Positions 52,753 through 62,511 are shown, counted from the first letter of the stretch. The stretch: 64,000 nt of DNA from Bacteroidales bacterium UBA5197 (GCA_002412885.1 DHVX01000071.1:70747-134746), one strand, 5' to 3'. The notes: a model not told the origin generated them from the letters alone. A program made the numbers and translations.

Positions 52753-53061
52753 TTAATTCATTGAAACAATCATCCTGCACCACGTATCGCGGTCTTTCAT
52801 TGTAAACTTCAGACTGATTCCTTCCTTTGTCTTGAGTTCAAGCCCTTTCGGGAAAAACCTGAACACATTATAATAAATCACTTCGCTGATCTGATCAGGA
52901 AGAATCTCAAAATCATAGGCTTCCGCTTCCCGTTGTGCCGAAATGAAATAAATTCTCTGGTTTGTAAGTACAAGCTTTCCTTTAAATTCTGCCGTTCCGG
53001 AAGAATGAAGCGTGTTGGTGGCTTTCACCACGGTTTCGTTTGCTTTTAGATCGATGCGCAT
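52753..53061 (-). CDS. GRAM/PH-like domain protein
   Basis: A small cytosolic protein of about 102 residues with a GRAM/bacterial PH-like fold. Landmarks are the opening strand with LKANETVVKATNTLH, GKLVLTNQRIYFISAQ (the diagnostic LTNxRI strand pair) and a C-terminal helix DRDTWCRMIVSMN. Such domains bind lipids or mediate protein contacts. The ATG at 53061 is preferred, although a TTG at 53091 would add ten residues. It lies convergent to the second lpxD-like gene. Confidence 0.68.
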   Translation of the reverse strand: MRIDLKANETVVKATNTLHSSGTAEFKGKLVLTNQRIYFISAQREAEAYDFEILPDQISEVIYYNVFRFFPKGLELKTKEGISLKFTMKDRDTWCRMIVSMN

Positions 53062-53165
53062 ATCGGACAGCGTTTGGGGATAGTTTTTCAAAGTTCATGC
53101 CAACAATTGCAACCATCTGTTTATCTGATATATAGGATGAATAAACGATTCACAGCCAGGAATTA

Positions 53166-53183
53166 ATGTTCAGAATTGAACAT
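53166..53183. repeat. Short inverted repeat ATGTTCA-N4-TGAACAT
   Basis: Perfect 7 bp arms around GAAT lie in the 226 base spacer between the O-antigen ligase gene and the GRAM-like gene. It may be an operator for the minus-strand gene at 53061. It is not a clear terminator for either strand. Confidence 0.4.
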
Positions 53184-53287
53184 GCGTTTTTCAGTTATGA
53201 TCAGTTTACAGCTACAGAGCTGCTGACCTGAATCAGACGGAGAAAACAAACAATAGTTACATAAAAATGAAGGAAACAGCAGAATGG

Positions 53288-54763
53288 CTATTCCTGTGCA
53301 GGATTTTCTTCAGGTTCTTTAAGGGCATGCATTGAACCTGTTTTCACAAATTCGGAATCTTTGTGAAAGATATCGAGGGCAACAATCATCGCGATAAAGC
53401 CCCAGAATGGAACGGAAGCTTTGTCGGTATCCAGAAAATTATTCAGGAATCCATGAATAAAATAGGTAACCAGCGCCAGCACAGAAACAAGACTATATAA
53501 TCTGACTTCGTGGTTGACAGCATTTTTATAGACCCTGATTCCGGTAATTATGACAACAATTCCAATCCAGAAAATGCTAACCAGTCCAAAAACACCCTGT
53601 TCGGAAAGCGGACCGATATATTCGCTATGTGCATTTCCGAGATCTCCGGCATTGGTGCTGATAATGGTACGTTCTTTCGAACGCTGGAAAGGGGCATATA
53701 TAAACTGATAAGTACCGGGTCCCCATCCCAGCAATGGACGTTCTTCAAACATTCTGAAAGCAGATTGCCATCTGTTTATTCTCTCAAGATTGGAAGCATC
53801 AGATGAAATATTATAGATAGATTTTACGTGTTCGATAAAATTCTGAGAGGAATCCTGTTTATTCTTTTCAAGGACGTAAAGAATTTCAGATTTAAACATA
53901 TAGAAAGATGCAATCAGAATTACCAATCCTCCCAAAATCCAGCGGAATTTTATTTTATAAACTACGAATACGGCTACAACCACCGATCCGGCAACACTCA
54001 CCCAAGCAGCCCTGCTATAAGAAAGGTAAAGCGCCACCAATAAAATAACGGAAGCTATCAGCGCATACATCCGATAAGTTTTGGATCTTTCCCGATTAAA
54101 CATAAAACCAACGAACACGGGAATAAAAAAGGCCAGAATGGCGCCATAGGCTGTGTGGTCATTATAAAAGGGCTTCATTACCCAATGCCCTTGCCTTTCG
54201 GCGAAGCCAAAGGATGAATGGTGTATAGTTGTGTAGATTATAACAACTGCAAGACTGGCCATGTAAAGCCATTTGAATCTTGACACATTTTTAATATCTC
54301 TGAATAATAAAACCCCAAGAAAATAAAAAGGGATTACAAACCAAAGCCTGGCGGCAAATGACTTGAAGGATACCATCGGTAATTCGCTGGTTATGCTTGT
54401 AATCAGCATCCAGGCAAGACTAAAGAAGATTGCAATGGTTACCGGATGGGAAAGAATACGGCGATCATAATTGCTATTGAATATTGTTTTCAGAATAAAA
54501 ATAATCATTACCCCAACCATAAGCGGTTCAGAAGGCACGGAAATACCAAACCCCATCTCACTATCAGCGAAATTCACTGCCAGCGGAGTAACCATTACAA
54601 TAAAAAGTAAAAGTTTATCCAGCCAGAACAGGTACATTAAAGCAATGATAATGGCCACAGGAATAGTAATACCCCAATAGAACTCCTTAACAATAAGGAG
54701 AGAGTTCAGCAGAATAAATAAACCGCTGAGCAGGTAAAACCATCTGAGTTTGGGATTGGCCAA
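53288..54763 (-). CDS. O-antigen ligase / polymerase family membrane protein
   Basis: A 491 residue inner-membrane protein with about 12 hydrophobic segments and the large periplasmic loop of the Wzy_C/WaaL family. The loop contains INRWQSAFRMFEERPLLGWG (about 320-340) and GNAHSEYIGPLSEQG (His near 380), the residues expected for glycan transfer. It could ligate O-antigen to lipid A core or polymerise repeat units; the family does not separate these by sequence alone. It is the last gene of a minus-strand polysaccharide block. Confidence 0.87.
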   Translation of the reverse strand: MANPKLRWFYLLSGLFILLNSLLIVKEFYWGITIPVAIIIALMYLFWLDKLLLFIVMVTPLAVNFADSEMGFGISVPSEPLMVGVMIIFILKTIFNSNYDRRILSHPVTIAIFFSLAWMLITSITSELPMVSFKSFAARLWFVIPFYFLGVLLFRDIKNVSRFKWLYMASLAVVIIYTTIHHSSFGFAERQGHWVMKPFYNDHTAYGAILAFFIPVFVGFMFNRERSKTYRMYALIASVILLVALYLSYSRAAWVSVAGSVVVAVFVVYKIKFRWILGGLVILIASFYMFKSEILYVLEKNKQDSSQNFIEHVKSIYNISSDASNLERINRWQSAFRMFEERPLLGWGPGTYQFIYAPFQRSKERTIISTNAGDLGNAHSEYIGPLSEQGVFGLVSIFWIGIVVIITGIRVYKNAVNHEVRLYSLVSVLALVTYFIHGFLNNFLDTDKASVPFWGFIAMIVALDIFHKDSEFVKTGSMHALKEPEENPAQE

Positions 54764-54778
54764 GACTGAAAAAATTGA

Positions 54779-55789
54779 TTAATCGTTAGGATTATTTCCG
54801 GCCAGTTTCTGCAATTCCAGATTGATTTTCCGATTCTCAATCACAGAGATAACCACAACAGAAAAGAACATTGATGCAACCACGGCATAAAGAACGATTA
54901 ACCAACGCACGGGGTATGATTTCTTATCAGCAATAACCGGCGGGGTTATCACATTTGAAAAGGTAAATATTTTGGCTGCATCATACACAGCGCGGTCATA
55001 AACCAGTTCAAATTCAGAGTAAATGCGCATAATGTCATTTCGTCTTTGGGTCAGGATAGCCAACTCTCCTGACTTAGATTCAAAGTTTTCCTTCAGCCGA
55101 AGTACATCCTTGGTGTTGATGCTTGTAGAATTTGACCCATCAACTGTACGAAGGTATCCACGAGTAATTTCGCGTGCCTGCGATTCGTAATCGATAAGCT
55201 CATAATTTTTACGTAATTCACTCAATGCGGATTCTACACTATCAAGCTGAGCTTTTTTCTCTCTAAGGGTGTAGCCCATGCTATTTACTACCTCTGAATA
55301 TTTCTCACGATGAATTGCTCTGATTTTGGCGTTGCAAAATTCAATAATCGACAGCACCATATCTCTGGCAATTACCGGATCAGTATCCATGACAATAATT
55401 TCGATAGATTCCCATTGCGTTTTGTTGATCTTTACATTCTTATTGTAAAGATATTGCATGGTGGAATGATAGTATTTGTAGCTGGAATCAATCCGGTAGT
55501 GATCAGAAAGGTTGAATTTTTTGATTACACTATCTTTGATATCCTGCGACTGCAGCCACTGCAGCATTTGCTCCGATTCACTTTCATCAGAATAGGGTGC
55601 AATATTGGAAGGGTACACCAGCGCGTAAGACTTGAATCTGGGTTTGATGAAAAATGAACTGGAAAAAATAGCAGCAAGCAATGCAGCTATAACAGCAATA
55701 GCTAGCAGATGCCACTTCCATTTGAGGAAGATTTTCATCATATGAATATTGCTGAAGTAATTCTCCATGTTGGGCTTAATGTTGTCCAT
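54779..55789 (-). CDS. Wzz-like chain-length determinant, copy 1
   Basis: A 336 residue polysaccharide co-polymerase-like protein. It has an N-terminal membrane helix (about 26-50), a periplasmic domain with a long coiled-coil (about 165-270, e.g. REKKAQLDSVESALSELRKN) and a C-terminal membrane helix after SYPVRWLIVLYAVVA. No cytosolic tyrosine kinase follows. It would set polysaccharide chain length together with the polymerase encoded downstream. A paralogue is encoded 20 bases upstream. Confidence 0.82.
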   Translation of the reverse strand: MDNIKPNMENYFSNIHMMKIFLKWKWHLLAIAVIAALLAAIFSSSFFIKPRFKSYALVYPSNIAPYSDESESEQMLQWLQSQDIKDSVIKKFNLSDHYRIDSSYKYYHSTMQYLYNKNVKINKTQWESIEIIVMDTDPVIARDMVLSIIEFCNAKIRAIHREKYSEVVNSMGYTLREKKAQLDSVESALSELRKNYELIDYESQAREITRGYLRTVDGSNSTSINTKDVLRLKENFESKSGELAILTQRRNDIMRIYSEFELVYDRAVYDAAKIFTFSNVITPPVIADKKSYPVRWLIVLYAVVASMFFSVVVISVIENRKINLELQKLAGNNPND

Positions 55790-55809
55790 TATGCTGAATT
55801 TAAGGCTTT

Positions 55810-56856
55810 TTAAATCGAACGAGCGTTTTTTTTTAACAAATTGAGCTTTCCCACTTTCTCAAGACTTATGATTACAAGTATTGAAATAAGGAAGGCTGAA
55901 ATGGTTGATACCAGGACAATTATCCAACGTACCGGGTATGATTTTTTTTCAGCTTTATAGGCCGACTCAACAATAAATTTCTGAGGCAGATTTTCGGTTG
56001 CATCAACCCGAGCTTCTTCATAACGTGCCTTCAGGTAGCTCAATTGCTTCTTTTCATGCTCAAGCATATCCCGCAATGAAACATAAGAACCTCCGTATTG
56101 TGCAAGAACGGAAAGTCTATCTTCAAGTGCGCGAATACCAGTGGTGTTGCCTTTGGCGATTTCAATAGCCAGTTGCTGGTTAATCATTTCAGACTGAGAC
56201 TCATAGTCATAAACTCCAAGTTCCCTGATTTTCCGCAAAGAATCCTCCATCACAGAGATTTCATTTACCAGCTTAAAATATTCACGTTCAACAATCCGAA
56301 AACCTTTCAATGCCCTCTCCGATTGCATTGCGTTCTTGGTTGAATCAAGAAGTTCAGAAATTGCATTGGCAATATCAGCAGCCATTTGTGGATCACGGTC
56401 AAGGACTGTAATCTTAACTGCCATAAACTCAGTTCTTCTGAAAGTTATGTTGCTTTCATACCGTCTGTTGAGTTCGGTGTTTTTGTACTTTGATTTTGGG
56501 CTAATCATGTAATGCTTCAGCAGGTCAAATTTCTCAACCACTTTATCTCTGATCTTACTGGAACTGAGAATCTGAAGCATCTGCTCTGTTTGTTCATCCT
56601 CTCCAAATTCAAGAATATCAGTTTTTGCTGTTGGCTGATCGGTGAGCAATGCCCTTGAAACGGAATTGCTGGATACCGGAAATAAAACAACTGTTGATTT
56701 AAATAAAGGCGTAATAAACCAGGATGATGAAAAGAAGGCAGCCAATATAGCGGCACTCAGGCTTATTATTATCAGGTGTTTACGCCAGGAATAGAGAAAC
56801 GTCCCGAGACTGGTGGAGTCAAAATCCCTGATTTCTGAAAACTTATTCTCCGACAT
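55810..56856 (-). CDS. Wzz-like chain-length determinant, copy 2
   Basis: A 348 residue paralogue of the protein at 54779-55789, with the same layout: membrane helix (about 29-52), periplasmic region with a coiled-coil (about 165-280) and the closing SYPVRWIIVLVSTISAF membrane helix. The ATG at 56856 is preferred over a GTG at 56907. The two proteins share DRDPQMAADI/DTDPVIARDM-type segments, indicating tandem duplication. One copy may be specialised for a different glycan. Confidence 0.82.
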   Translation of the reverse strand: MSENKFSEIRDFDSTSLGTFLYSWRKHLIIISLSAAILAAFFSSSWFITPLFKSTVVLFPVSSNSVSRALLTDQPTAKTDILEFGEDEQTEQMLQILSSSKIRDKVVEKFDLLKHYMISPKSKYKNTELNRRYESNITFRRTEFMAVKITVLDRDPQMAADIANAISELLDSTKNAMQSERALKGFRIVEREYFKLVNEISVMEDSLRKIRELGVYDYESQSEMINQQLAIEIAKGNTTGIRALEDRLSVLAQYGGSYVSLRDMLEHEKKQLSYLKARYEEARVDATENLPQKFIVESAYKAEKKSYPVRWIIVLVSTISAFLISILVIISLEKVGKLNLLKKNARSI

Positions 56857-57047
56857 ATGGAATGCTGGTTCGTTTAGGGTGGTCAAAGATATGGAAAAAT
56901 ATTTCACTTAGCGAAATGAAAAATCAGTCAGTTTCACTTTTGTGCAGGAAAATATTCAAATTTGAAATAAAAATGAATGGAAACCACTTATTTGTCTGCA
57001 TTGAGAACCAACTCCGGGCATGAAAAGAGGAGAAAACACAGGTTTAA

Positions 57048-58499
57048 TCACCGTTCAGTGCTCGAAAAAATATTGATAAGATTCCTGATGTTAAGTAACT
57101 GAAGCAAGCCTGCCCACAAAACTGATGCTGCTATAACCAACAATGCTGACTTTGCCCAATGAAAAGGGAGCATAGTTGCGAGCCAGTTAATGGCAACTAC
57201 CCCGGCAAAGAAAAAAAACAGCCGTAAAATAAAAGAATAATTTATTGTAAACCGGAAGAAAACTGAAGCCAGGAAAACCTGAATAATTGCCATAATTGCC
57301 TGTGTAATCAGGCTTGTCCATGCTGATCCAAGCGCTCCATAACGAGGAATAAGAATTACATTCAGTGTAATATTCAGCACCATTCCTCCGGCCGCAACAT
57401 AATTCAGATGTTTCAGGTTGCCATTTGCTGTGAGTAAGGTTCCAAAAACATACGTTGTGGAGATGGCGACAAAACATCCCATCAAAACACCAAATACAAC
57501 TGCAGATTCTTCAATATGCTGCTCATACATCAGATCCATCAACGGGAAGCTGAAAAAGTATGAAGTCACCGAAAATATTACTGAAACAACAAACAGAAGT
57601 GTAAATGAAAGCTTCACCAGTTTATCAACCCTCTCACCTGTCTTGATTAAGCGGGCAAACAATGGCAAAAGCAGAACTGAGAAAAGGTATGCGATATTAT
57701 TGAGCGCATCAAGCAATCGATATGCATGGGCATATATACCGGCTTGCAGATTTCCGGATTCCTTTGGCAATAAACCTTTCAACATAACCGAGTCGATGCG
57801 GTTATAAAATGTCATTAATAAAACGAGGATTGCAAAAGGAAGACTTTGCTTGATGATCATCATAAAAAATGGCCAATTCCAGTTTAACCGCCTGAAAGAA
57901 GCCTTTCGTATTACAATCAACAACGCCACAATTCCTGTCAAAAGGTAAGAGGCGGTCTGAGCATATACAAACCATTCAATACGAAACTGGCTTTCGGTGA
58001 CTTTGCCCCAGAGCAAAACACTACAAATGGCGATCATCAGAACTCTGTCAAGGACCGACAAAATGCTATCGGTTTTAAAGAGAAGCAATGCCGAAACATT
58101 TGATCTCAGGTAAAGGATAAAGGAGATAAAAAACTGATTCAATCCCAGTAAAGCAAGTAACCACAACTCGTTTCCACGAAATCCCCAGAGTATTCCCGCG
58201 ATGATTGTGACAAAAAAGTAAACAATTGCCAGCATAAACTTAAGGACCAGAATACTGGAAAAGTGCTTATTCAGCAGCTGAGAATTCTGAGCAATGTTTC
58301 GGTTGTTGAAATTGGTAATCCCAAAATCAAACAGGATATTGAATAGAAAGGAGAAGTTAAAAATAATAAAATAAAACCCGAAATCCTCAGCACCAACCAC
58401 ATTCTGGACTGTCCTGTCAATGCCAAAAATCCAGAATGGCTTGATCAGCAGGTTCAGAAACAGAAGAAAACCAAGGTTGGTAATAAATTTACGTTGCAT
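57048..58499 (-). CDS. Polysaccharide flippase (Wzx/MATE-like)
   Basis: A 483 residue membrane protein with about 14 hydrophobic segments of the polysaccharide biosynthesis/MOP superfamily. It shows the typical N-terminal FGFYFIIFNFSFLFNILFDF with FGITNFNNRNIA, and the mid-protein FYNRIDSVMLKGL. It would flip lipid-linked sugar units to the periplasm for the ligase/polymerase and Wzz-like proteins encoded downstream. The ATG at 58499 is chosen over a TTG at 58517. It is the first minus-strand gene of the block. Confidence 0.9.
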   Translation of the reverse strand: MQRKFITNLGFLLFLNLLIKPFWIFGIDRTVQNVVGAEDFGFYFIIFNFSFLFNILFDFGITNFNNRNIAQNSQLLNKHFSSILVLKFMLAIVYFFVTIIAGILWGFRGNELWLLALLGLNQFFISFILYLRSNVSALLLFKTDSILSVLDRVLMIAICSVLLWGKVTESQFRIEWFVYAQTASYLLTGIVALLIVIRKASFRRLNWNWPFFMMIIKQSLPFAILVLLMTFYNRIDSVMLKGLLPKESGNLQAGIYAHAYRLLDALNNIAYLFSVLLLPLFARLIKTGERVDKLVKLSFTLLFVVSVIFSVTSYFFSFPLMDLMYEQHIEESAVVFGVLMGCFVAISTTYVFGTLLTANGNLKHLNYVAAGGMVLNITLNVILIPRYGALGSAWTSLITQAIMAIIQVFLASVFFRFTINYSFILRLFFFFAGVVAINWLATMLPFHWAKSALLVIAASVLWAGLLQLLNIRNLINIFSSTER

Positions 58500-58663
58500 T
58501 CCGGATTTTTTGACCAATCAATGGCCGGGTGATGTATTACCTAAAACATGAATTTTAACCTTCAATTGTTCAATAAAGATTAAATTTGCGCAAAAATATC
58601 ATTATTCTTTAAATAATCTTTCACCCCGGCAGAATAAAAAAATCTGCAGAACAATTTACTGAT

Positions 58664-59815
58664 TTGAATATAGTTGTAAATACCCGATTATTGCTTTATG
58701 GCCGGCTCGAAGGCATCGGCTGGTTCACGTATGAGAACCTCCGTCGCATTGTCATTGCCCATCCCGAGCACAACTTTTATTTTATTTTCGACAGGCCGTA
58801 TCATGCTGATTTTATTTTCAGCAGCAATGTTACACCCATAGTTGTAGGTCCTCCTGCAAGGCATCCCATTTTGTATTATATATGGTTTGAAATTTCAATT
58901 CGCCATATGCTACACAAGCTTAAAGCCGATATCTTTCTTTCGCCTGACGGATATTTATCGCTTGGCTCCAAAACACCATCAATCGCGGTATTTCACGACC
59001 TTAACTTTGAGCATTATCCTGCCGATCTGCCCATTGCTGAAAGGTGGTATTACAGAACTTTTTTCAGAAAATATGCTGCAAAAGCCTCGCGGATAGCAAC
59101 GGTTTCAGAATATTCGAAAAGCGATATCTACAAACAATACGGAACTGACCCGGGGCTGATTGATGTTGTTTATAATGGTGCCAACGAATTATATGCGCCT
59201 ATTGATGAGGAGCTTAAAATCAGCACCTGTAACAAATATACCGAAGGCCGCCCATACTTCTTTTTTGTAGGGTCTTTGCATCCCCGTAAAAATCTGATAA
59301 ACCTTTTCAGGGCATTCGATATTTTTAAGCAGAATGATACCCGGAATTGTGTACTGCTTTTGGCAGGTGCAAAAAAATGGTGGACCGGCGAAATTGCTTC
59401 GGTTTATGATTCGATGAAATATCAGGATTCGGTAATTTTTACAGGAAGACTGGAAACCGAAGAGATGAAAAATGTGATGGGCGCAGCAATCGCACTCACC
59501 TATGTATCCTATTTTGAAGGCTTTGGGATACCGATTGTCGAAGCTTTCAGATGCGGGACTCCGGTTATTTCATCAAATGTCACTTCTATGCCCGAAGTGA
59601 GCGGCCAGGCAGCCCTGCTTATAAATCCCTTTAAACCCGAAGAAATATCAGATGCGATGCATATGATACTTCATGATGAAAATCTCAGAAGCAAGCTCAT
59701 AGAAGAAGGTTTCAGACGTGCTGAGATTTTTACCTGGGACAAATCAGCCGAAAGGTTATGGAATTGCATTGAGAAAGTACTTAAACCTTCAGCGGCTCTT
59801 CTTTCCGGAAAGTAA
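58664..59815 (+). CDS. Glycosyltransferase family 4 (GT-B fold)
   Basis: A 383 residue enzyme using a TTG start; no in-frame ATG exists between the upstream stop and NIVVNTRLLLYGRLEGIG. The N-terminal Rossmann half is followed by PYFFFVGSLHPRKNLINLFR and the donor-binding EGFGIPIVEAFRCGTPVISS with the conserved E-x7-E (about 285-300). It transfers a sugar from an activated donor to a growing glycan, probably for the polysaccharide made by the divergent block. Its end overlaps the convergent symporter gene by 35 bases. Confidence 0.9.
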   Translation: MNIVVNTRLLLYGRLEGIGWFTYENLRRIVIAHPEHNFYFIFDRPYHADFIFSSNVTPIVVGPPARHPILYYIWFEISIRHMLHKLKADIFLSPDGYLSLGSKTPSIAVFHDLNFEHYPADLPIAERWYYRTFFRKYAAKASRIATVSEYSKSDIYKQYGTDPGLIDVVYNGANELYAPIDEELKISTCNKYTEGRPYFFFVGSLHPRKNLINLFRAFDIFKQNDTRNCVLLLAGAKKWWTGEIASVYDSMKYQDSVIFTGRLETEEMKNVMGAAIALTYVSYFEGFGIPIVEAFRCGTPVISSNVTSMPEVSGQAALLINPFKPEEISDAMHMILHDENLRSKLIEEGFRRAEIFTWDKSAERLWNCIEKVLKPSAALLSGK

Positions 59816-61220
59816 TAAGGCTCACGAAATAAACCGCGGCGAAAGCCAAAACAAACGAAGCAAATCTGGCTGAGAGGTTTTGATCGAGAATTGAAATCTC
59901 TGTCCAGATAATGGTTACCAGTGTACCGGTCACCATGCCTGCAAAAACTCCCTGCCATGTGATTTTTTTCCATCGTAGCATCAGCAGCAATGCGGGACCG
60001 AATGCGGCCCCCAACCCGGCCCAGGCATATGACACCATCGCAAAAATAAGTTTCCCTGATGAAACAGCCACAAGGAAGGCCGCAATTCCAACAAACAACG
60101 TTACCAACCGGCTTAAATTCACCATTGATTTCGGCGTCAAATTAATCTTCAGTATATGCCGGAAAAAATCTTCGGATACAGTGGATGAAATAACCAGCAA
60201 CTGGCCATCGGCAGTTGACATCATGGCGGCAATGGCTGCAGAAACAAGGATTCCAGCTACCCATTGAGGCAGCAGGTAATTGGCAAGATGTGGCATAACC
60301 TTTTCAACATCATCAAAATATCCCTGACCAAACAAAGCCAGCCCAACAAGCCCAATTACAAAAGCTCCGGCAAAAGCAGGAACGGCCCACATAAAAGCAA
60401 TCCGTCTGCTTTTTCTTATTTTTCCCGGATCTTTGATCGACATAAATTTGGTAAGCAAATGAGGCTGACCCATATAACCAAATGCCCAGCTGAGTCCGCC
60501 AACGATGGTGGCTACCGCAGCCCATCCTGTTTTGCCACCGACAACATCAAGATAACTTCCGCCGGCACTTTGAATGGCTGAATGCAGCGAGTGTCCGGAC
60601 GAAGACACCTCAATCAGTCCGGCCACAGGAAGCAACACAAGTGCTCCGAACATCAGCAGGGCCTGTACAAAATCGGTCCACACCACCGCGGAAAAACCAC
60701 CCAGCATGGTGTAAAGAATAATCACCACCGCGCCTGCAACCATTCCTGTAAACGGATCAATGCCAAATGTAACATTAAGTACTTTTCCGGCACCGTTGAA
60801 CTGCGCTGCCAGATAAAATGTAAAGAAAAAAATAATAATTATCATGGCTGTAAAGCGTATGATCAGGCTTCCGCGCGAAAAGCGGTTGGCAAAAACATCG
60901 GGAAGCGTAATGGCATTTGATTTTCCTGATTGCAACCTGATTGCTTCTGCAACAGCATACCAATAGAAAAATATTCCGATTAGGCAACCCAATGCTGTCC
61001 ACACTTCAACCACACCAAGAGCAAGTGCTGCGCCGGGAAGTCCAAGTAACAGCCATGCCGATTCTCCGGATGAACGCTCAGATAGGGCTACCACCCAGGA
61101 GTTCATTTTACGCCCACCTAAATAGTAATCGGCTGTGGATTCGTTGCGCCTGTAAGCGTATATTCCTATGCCCAACATGGCAAATAGGTAAACGATAAAC
61201 CCAATCAGCGTTGCTCCCAT
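59781..61220 (-). CDS. Sodium/solute symporter, PutP-like (sodium/proline)
   Basis: A 479 residue SSS-family transporter with about 13 membrane helices. PutP-like features are YYLGGRKMNSWVVALS, SGESAWLLLGLPGAALA (about 55-71), TLPDVFANRF, GGFSAVVWTDFVQALLM and the sodium-site helix ILVSAAIAAMMSTADGQLLV (about 317-336). The best guess is Na+/proline uptake, which would agree with the proline dehydrogenase encoded at 26074, though related carriers take other solutes. The ATG at 61220 begins directly before the first helix; an upstream frame from 61304 adds 28 residues unlike the family. Confidence 0.85.
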   Translation of the reverse strand: MGATLIGFIVYLFAMLGIGIYAYRRNESTADYYLGGRKMNSWVVALSERSSGESAWLLLGLPGAALALGVVEVWTALGCLIGIFFYWYAVAEAIRLQSGKSNAITLPDVFANRFSRGSLIIRFTAMIIIIFFFTFYLAAQFNGAGKVLNVTFGIDPFTGMVAGAVVIILYTMLGGFSAVVWTDFVQALLMFGALVLLPVAGLIEVSSSGHSLHSAIQSAGGSYLDVVGGKTGWAAVATIVGGLSWAFGYMGQPHLLTKFMSIKDPGKIRKSRRIAFMWAVPAFAGAFVIGLVGLALFGQGYFDDVEKVMPHLANYLLPQWVAGILVSAAIAAMMSTADGQLLVISSTVSEDFFRHILKINLTPKSMVNLSRLVTLFVGIAAFLVAVSSGKLIFAMVSYAWAGLGAAFGPALLLMLRWKKITWQGVFAGMVTGTLVTIIWTEISILDQNLSARFASFVLAFAAVYFVSLITFRKEEPLKV

Positions 61221-61309
61221 GCTCAAAATTTCAGAAAGTGGAAGTGCGAATTTAGAGAATTTCCCTTTGATAAAGGAATCTTTGCAGGATAAGCGTTCAA
61301 GCACAGAAT

Positions 61310-61395
61310 CTCCGCTCAGTGTGACATTCGAGTCAGGTCAGCAATGATTCTCTTTATTGCACACGTTATCAGCTCTATACGATGTCCTCCTGAGC
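61310..61395 (-). repeat. 86 bp dispersed repeat, copy 2 (opposite orientation)
   Basis: Its reverse complement aligns without gaps to 27396-27481 with 74 of 86 identical bases. It is followed at 61395-61421 by a GCCTGCCTG/CAGGCAGGC inverted repeat and then GGAGTCGAAGGAC and a T-run. Confidence 0.88.
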
Positions 61396-61421
61396 CTGCC
61401 TGCCGCGCAGTCAGGCAGGCG
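61395..61421. repeat. 9 bp inverted repeat GCCTGCCTG/CAGGCAGGC
   Basis: Perfect arms around a nine base loop inside the symporter-murB spacer, immediately beside the 86 bp repeat copy. The sequence after it, GGAGTCGAAGGAC followed by about nine T residues, makes a terminator-like end for plus-strand transcription, although no plus-strand gene ends here. Confidence 0.7.
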
Positions 61422-61478
61422 GAGTCGAAGGACTTTTTTTTTAGTATTCCTACACCTTGACTAAACGTCATTAGCAAG

Positions 61479-62507
61479 TTAAAGTATATTCACCTCAGGC
61501 TCAATTTCAACGCCGAAAGTGGTTTTAACTGAATCCATTATTTTATGAGCAAGTGTAAGTATTTGTGTACCATTTGCAGCACCATAATTTACCAGCACCA
61601 ATGCCTGTTTTTTATGTACGCCGGCATCACCGTCCCTGTAACCTTTCCATCCGCACTTTTCAATAAGCCAGCCAGCAGCAAGTTTAACACCGCCCTCTGC
61701 CGGATAGGATGGAATACTGGGATGCAAAGCCAGAATCTGATTGAAATGATCGTTTGAAATAACCGGATTTTTAAAGAAACTACCTGCATTGCCAATTTCG
61801 AGGGGATCGGGCAATTTGCTTTGGCGAATGCTGATAACCGCTTCAGCAACAGATTGAACACTCTCTTTCAGTCCCATGGCAATCATCTGGTCTCTGATAG
61901 AACCATACGAAAGGCTCAATCCGGGGTTTTTATTTAGCCTGAAAGTCACAGAAAGGATAATATAACTGCCTTTCAGTTCCGTTTTAAAAATGCTGTGCCG
62001 GTAGCCGAAATCACATTCATCGCTGAAAAATTCGCGAAACTCACCACTCCGAACGGCAACGGCATCAAGCATGTAAAATGTATCCTTGATTTCAACGCCG
62101 TAAGCTCCGATATTCTGAATGGGCGCACTGCCGACATTTCCGGGAATCAGGCTCAGGTTCTCAAGTCCGCCATAATTCCGCTTTACGCAGAACTGCACAA
62201 AATCATTCCAGTTTTCGCCAGCTTTTCCCCTCACATAAACATAATCTTCATCCTCATCAACAATCTCAATGCCCCGGGTAGCAATATGAACCACCAACCC
62301 ATCGAAATCGCGGGTAAACAACAAATTACTTCCTCCTCCCAGAAAAAGCACAGGCCCGTTGTATGTATTGACAAACTTTAGCAAAGCCGGAAGCTGATCT
62401 TCGGTAGTGATTTCAGTAAATGCGGCTGCTTTTACATCTATGCCAAAGGTGTTGAATGGCTTCAGGCTGGTATTGTGTTGTATGCTGATTGGAATCTGTT
62501 TGTTCAT
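61479..62507 (-). CDS. murB: UDP-N-acetylenolpyruvoylglucosamine reductase
   Basis: A 342 residue FAD enzyme that reduces UDP-GlcNAc-enolpyruvate to UDP-MurNAc in peptidoglycan synthesis. Features are NTFGIDVKA, the FAD-binding FLGGGSNLLFTRDFDG (about 50-65), NVGSAPIQNIGAYGVEI (about 115-131), YRHSIFK and GNAGSFFKNPVI with the catalytic Ser. It is the type I (E. coli-like) form with the extra C-terminal insertion. The ATG at 62507 lies four bases after a TACTTTTG box, so an upstream start at 62531 is excluded if that box is used. Confidence 0.95.
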   Translation of the reverse strand: MNKQIPISIQHNTSLKPFNTFGIDVKAAAFTEITTEDQLPALLKFVNTYNGPVLFLGGGSNLLFTRDFDGLVVHIATRGIEIVDEDEDYVYVRGKAGENWNDFVQFCVKRNYGGLENLSLIPGNVGSAPIQNIGAYGVEIKDTFYMLDAVAVRSGEFREFFSDECDFGYRHSIFKTELKGSYIILSVTFRLNKNPGLSLSYGSIRDQMIAMGLKESVQSVAEAVISIRQSKLPDPLEIGNAGSFFKNPVISNDHFNQILALHPSIPSYPAEGGVKLAAGWLIEKCGWKGYRDGDAGVHKKQALVLVNYGAANGTQILTLAHKIMDSVKTTFGVEIEPEVNIL

Positions 62508-62511
62508 GCTG

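Noticed and set aside
61395..61440. Hairpin plus T-run as the terminator of a gene
   Set aside because: The T-run is on the plus strand, but no plus-strand gene ends upstream. Both flanking genes are minus strand, so it is listed as a repeat.
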